A DNA stretch of 64,000 bases, taken from positions 234,362 to 298,361 of the forward strand of contig PTEU01000002.1 in the NCBI GenBank assembly GCA_004359425.1, given 5' to 3'. The position numbers were made by a program, and so were the translations under genes. Shown here piece after piece: positions 62,390 through 64,000 of this stretch. Position 1 is the first letter of the stretch; every line of letters begins with the position of its first letter. Below the pieces are notes generated by a model. That model worked only from the letters and a program-made list of their open reading frames with translations, was not told the origin of the DNA and did no database searches. This DNA is from Ideonella sp. MAG2 (GTDB taxonomy: Bacteria > Pseudomonadota > Gammaproteobacteria > Burkholderiales > Burkholderiaceae_C).

Positions 62390-63097
62390 TCAGGCAGGGC
62401 ATGATGGCCCGGGGTTGACGGGGGCGCTGTGGGTCAATGCGGGGGGGCCGGGCACGAGCACACGGCCAGAAACCCTGGGTGTTCCCGGCGTCCGATAGTG
62501 GTAAAGCCCCCCCACTAGGCCAGCGACGTGCATGAGCAGAGACACCATCGCGTAGGTGGCCTTGGCTGCCTGACGCTTCTTCCACCAAAGTGCCGCCCAT
62601 AGGGCAGCGATGATAACCGGTACCGCCGCCATCGACACCATGCCCTGCCCCATCAGCAGCAGCAACAGGGTCGCCAACACAGCGCAGAGCATGCCCAAGC
62701 CCAACAATTTGGCACCGGCTCCCACATTGACGCGGTGCCCGAGCCGGGGCGCTCCCAGTGGGTCGTCAAGATAGCGATTGCCCAAGGTCACACCCTGGCG
62801 AATGATGCAGTCGTCCCCCAGCACGGCCTTGCCGTGGATCACGATCGTGCCGGAGTGCTCAATGGTGAGTCGCCGCCCGATCTCGGCCTGCACCCCAATG
62901 GTGATTCCCGTAAGCATCTCAGCGATCTTGGACAACACCACATGCAACACGGCCAATGGCCAACGGATCAAGCTGGATTGGAATCGGTACCTCAGGTGCC
63001 CAAAGCGGTAGACCTGCAGGGCCCAAAACCCCAAGGACAGCAGCCCCTCTCGGGCGACGGATAGGTCGTCGAAGAAGCTCCAGCGGGGGGCGGTCAT
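62390..63097 (-). CDS. Serine acetyltransferase-like N-terminus fused to an unrelated membrane segment
   Basis: Residues 1-132 resemble serine O-acetyltransferase or a sugar acetyltransferase: left-handed beta-helix repeats ITIGVQAEIGRRLTIEHSGTIVIHG (key parts) and GDDCIIRQGVTLGNRYLDDPLGAPRLGHRVNVGAGAKLLG. The next family residues (PVRIGD type) are missing. Instead the frame runs into LGMLCAVLATLLLLLMGQGMVSM and MAAVPVIIAALWAALWW, two or three membrane helices, then a Pro-rich tail. This looks like the C-terminus of a ligase or polymerase-type membrane protein. TTGGGC is repeated at the join (62693-62701). It may be a deletion fusion or a chimera. Confidence 0.7.
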   Translation of the reverse strand: MTAPRWSFFDDLSVAREGLLSLGFWALQVYRFGHLRYRFQSSLIRWPLAVLHVVLSKIAEMLTGITIGVQAEIGRRLTIEHSGTIVIHGKAVLGDDCIIRQGVTLGNRYLDDPLGAPRLGHRVNVGAGAKLLGLGMLCAVLATLLLLLMGQGMVSMAAVPVIIAALWAALWWKKRQAAKATYAMVSLLMHVAGLVGGLYHYRTPGTPRVSGRVLVPGPPALTHSAPVNPGPSCPA

Positions 63098-63789
63098 GCA
63101 AGCACCTTTCCATCAACACGCCAACGATGAATGCGATGCGCCAGGGGGCGCGGCAAGGCCGCCAACACCAGCGTCAGCAACCAACGCGGGCTGAATACCG
63201 CCCGCCGCGCGCGCCACAGCAGTGCCAAGCCTAGGCCACGACGCCCACACACCACCGCCGTACGCGCCAGAAAAATGCGATATAAGGTGACATAGCGCAA
63301 GGACGAGGCCCGCAGCCGCTCTGGGCATCGCCCGTCATGAACGCGGGCTTCCATGCGGGCCGCAAAGGGCGGCTCCTCGCGTGCTGCGGCTTGGCTTGAC
63401 AGGCCGGAGGGGTCCACCAGGCGCCCAATCAAGGGCCAAGGGCAGAACGCCAATTCAGTCTGCTCCGCCACCCGGAACCAGAGGTCGAGGTCCTCACCAT
63501 GGGACTCTCCCACCACAAAGCAGGGTTGCATGGAGACCAACAGTTCACGCTGGACTGCGACGGAGCTGGCATTGAAACAGGGGCCTTCGGTCCAACGGCG
63601 AGGCAGGTCGTCGATTGGCTCGCAGGGGACAGCCCCTGCTTCCAAGGCCGCCTCGATAGCATCAGGGGCCGCCTGCTCAAAGGCCTGCCCCTCTGAGACA
63701 TTGGCAGACCCGGTGGCCACCAAGCGGGCCGTAGGGCGGGCTGCGATCAGGCGTCGCAAGACCTGGAGGTAGGCGGGGTGCTGGAGGTC
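63094..63789 (-). pseudogene. GT2-family glycosyltransferase, 5' part lost at adaptor
   Basis: About 230 C-terminal residues of a GT2 enzyme are present. They start in DLQHPAYLQVLRRLIAARP and include the acceptor-side motif GEDLDLWFRVAEQ, which matches the ED-W signature, then a basic membrane-proximal tail with RRLAHR-type residues. The N-terminal GT-A portion with its first DxD motif lies beyond the artefact at 63790 and is not in the window. Peptide-like residues predicted further upstream (SYTHLDVYKR) come from adaptor DNA. Its stop overlaps the acetyltransferase start by four bases. Confidence 0.85.
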
Positions 63790-63824
63790 TCTCTTATACA
63801 CATCTAGATGTGTATAAGAGACAG
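63790..63824. other. Nextera transposase mosaic-end dimer (sequencing adaptor)
   Basis: The Tn5 mosaic end AGATGTGTATAAGAGACAG is complete at 63806-63824. Its reverse complement, less three bases (TCTCTTATACACATCT), abuts it at 63790-63805. This is library adaptor, not genomic DNA. Confidence 0.97.
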
Positions 63825-64000
63825 TGTCCGCGCAGCGCCCGGGCCTCCTGCTTGACATAGGGGCCGTGCGCGATGACCCAATCGGCATGCCGGCACAAAA
63901 AGGAATTAGAGCGCCGGTAGATGCGGGAAGTCCCAGGCAAGGTCATCGCGTTATGGCAGAGCAGCACAAACTGGGCTCGCCCCAACCGCGCCACAAACCA
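63825..64000 (-). other. Artefactual copy of 61845-62020
   Basis: All 176 bases after the adaptor are identical to 61845-62020, in the same orientation, at an offset of 1980. They are part of the GT4 gene at 61190 and do not belong here. Confidence 0.95.

Overview
The window looks like chromosomal DNA from a GC-rich betaproteobacterium of the Burkholderiales, most likely Comamonadaceae. The grounds are the protein sequences, the gene order cobW-dksA-(STAS)-hslV-hslU, BktB-type thiolase, IcmF, an exosortase-B (XrtB/EpsL) exopolysaccharide locus and a two-gene cyanophycin synthetase cluster. I saw no rRNA, tRNA, CRISPR array or insertion sequence.

Layout. 1-1706: lnt (cut by the window edge) and the 3' part of corC, joined abruptly to the 3' end of a cobW-type gene. 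1891-6414: dksA, a STAS-domain gene, hslV and hslU. 6421-13137: two paralogous membrane GGDEF cyclases flanking coaX and icmF. 13401-15008: a TonB receptor that has lost its plug. 15063-20160: a TPR protein, a MocR regulator with a DUF2917 gene, a small basic protein and a flavoprotein. 20161-22880: an accessory patch with three copies of a 230-236 bp multi-hairpin repeat around a nucleotidyltransferase gene and a HigBA-type toxin-antitoxin pair. 22883-29594: an outer-membrane DUF481 protein, patatin, a lytic transglycosylase, a FliA-like sigma factor, MscS and BktB. 29672-37489: the cyanophycin cluster (DUF1854 protein, ABC exporter-type protein, CphA2-like enzyme, CphA). 37572-44339: two related TonB receptors around an HTH-citrate-synthase-like protein without key histidines. 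44575-64000: the exopolysaccharide locus (rmlD, epsL, wcaJ, epsD-E-F-G, xrtB, epsI, wecG, wzx, then acyltransferases, glycosyltransferases, an epimerase and an acetyltransferase), with a lower-GC decayed stretch at about 56.2-59.5 kb.

How genes work together. WcaJ primes the lipid carrier, the glycosyltransferases and WecG extend the repeat, Wzx flips it, EpsE/EpsF/EpsG export and control chain length, and XrtB/EpsI mark this as a methanolan-like exosortase-B locus. The cyanophycin genes would store nitrogen as Asp-Arg polymer. IcmF links valine or butyrate carbon to the acyl-CoA pool.

Caution. The sequence contains an unmistakable Nextera mosaic-end dimer at 63790-63824, followed by an exact copy of 61845-62020. 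At least four other places show gene halves joined without their missing parts (about 1490, 13365-13400, 52107-52121 and 62692-62701). Each could be a real deletion or an amplification/assembly chimera. Conclusions about loss of function at those points need read-level checking.
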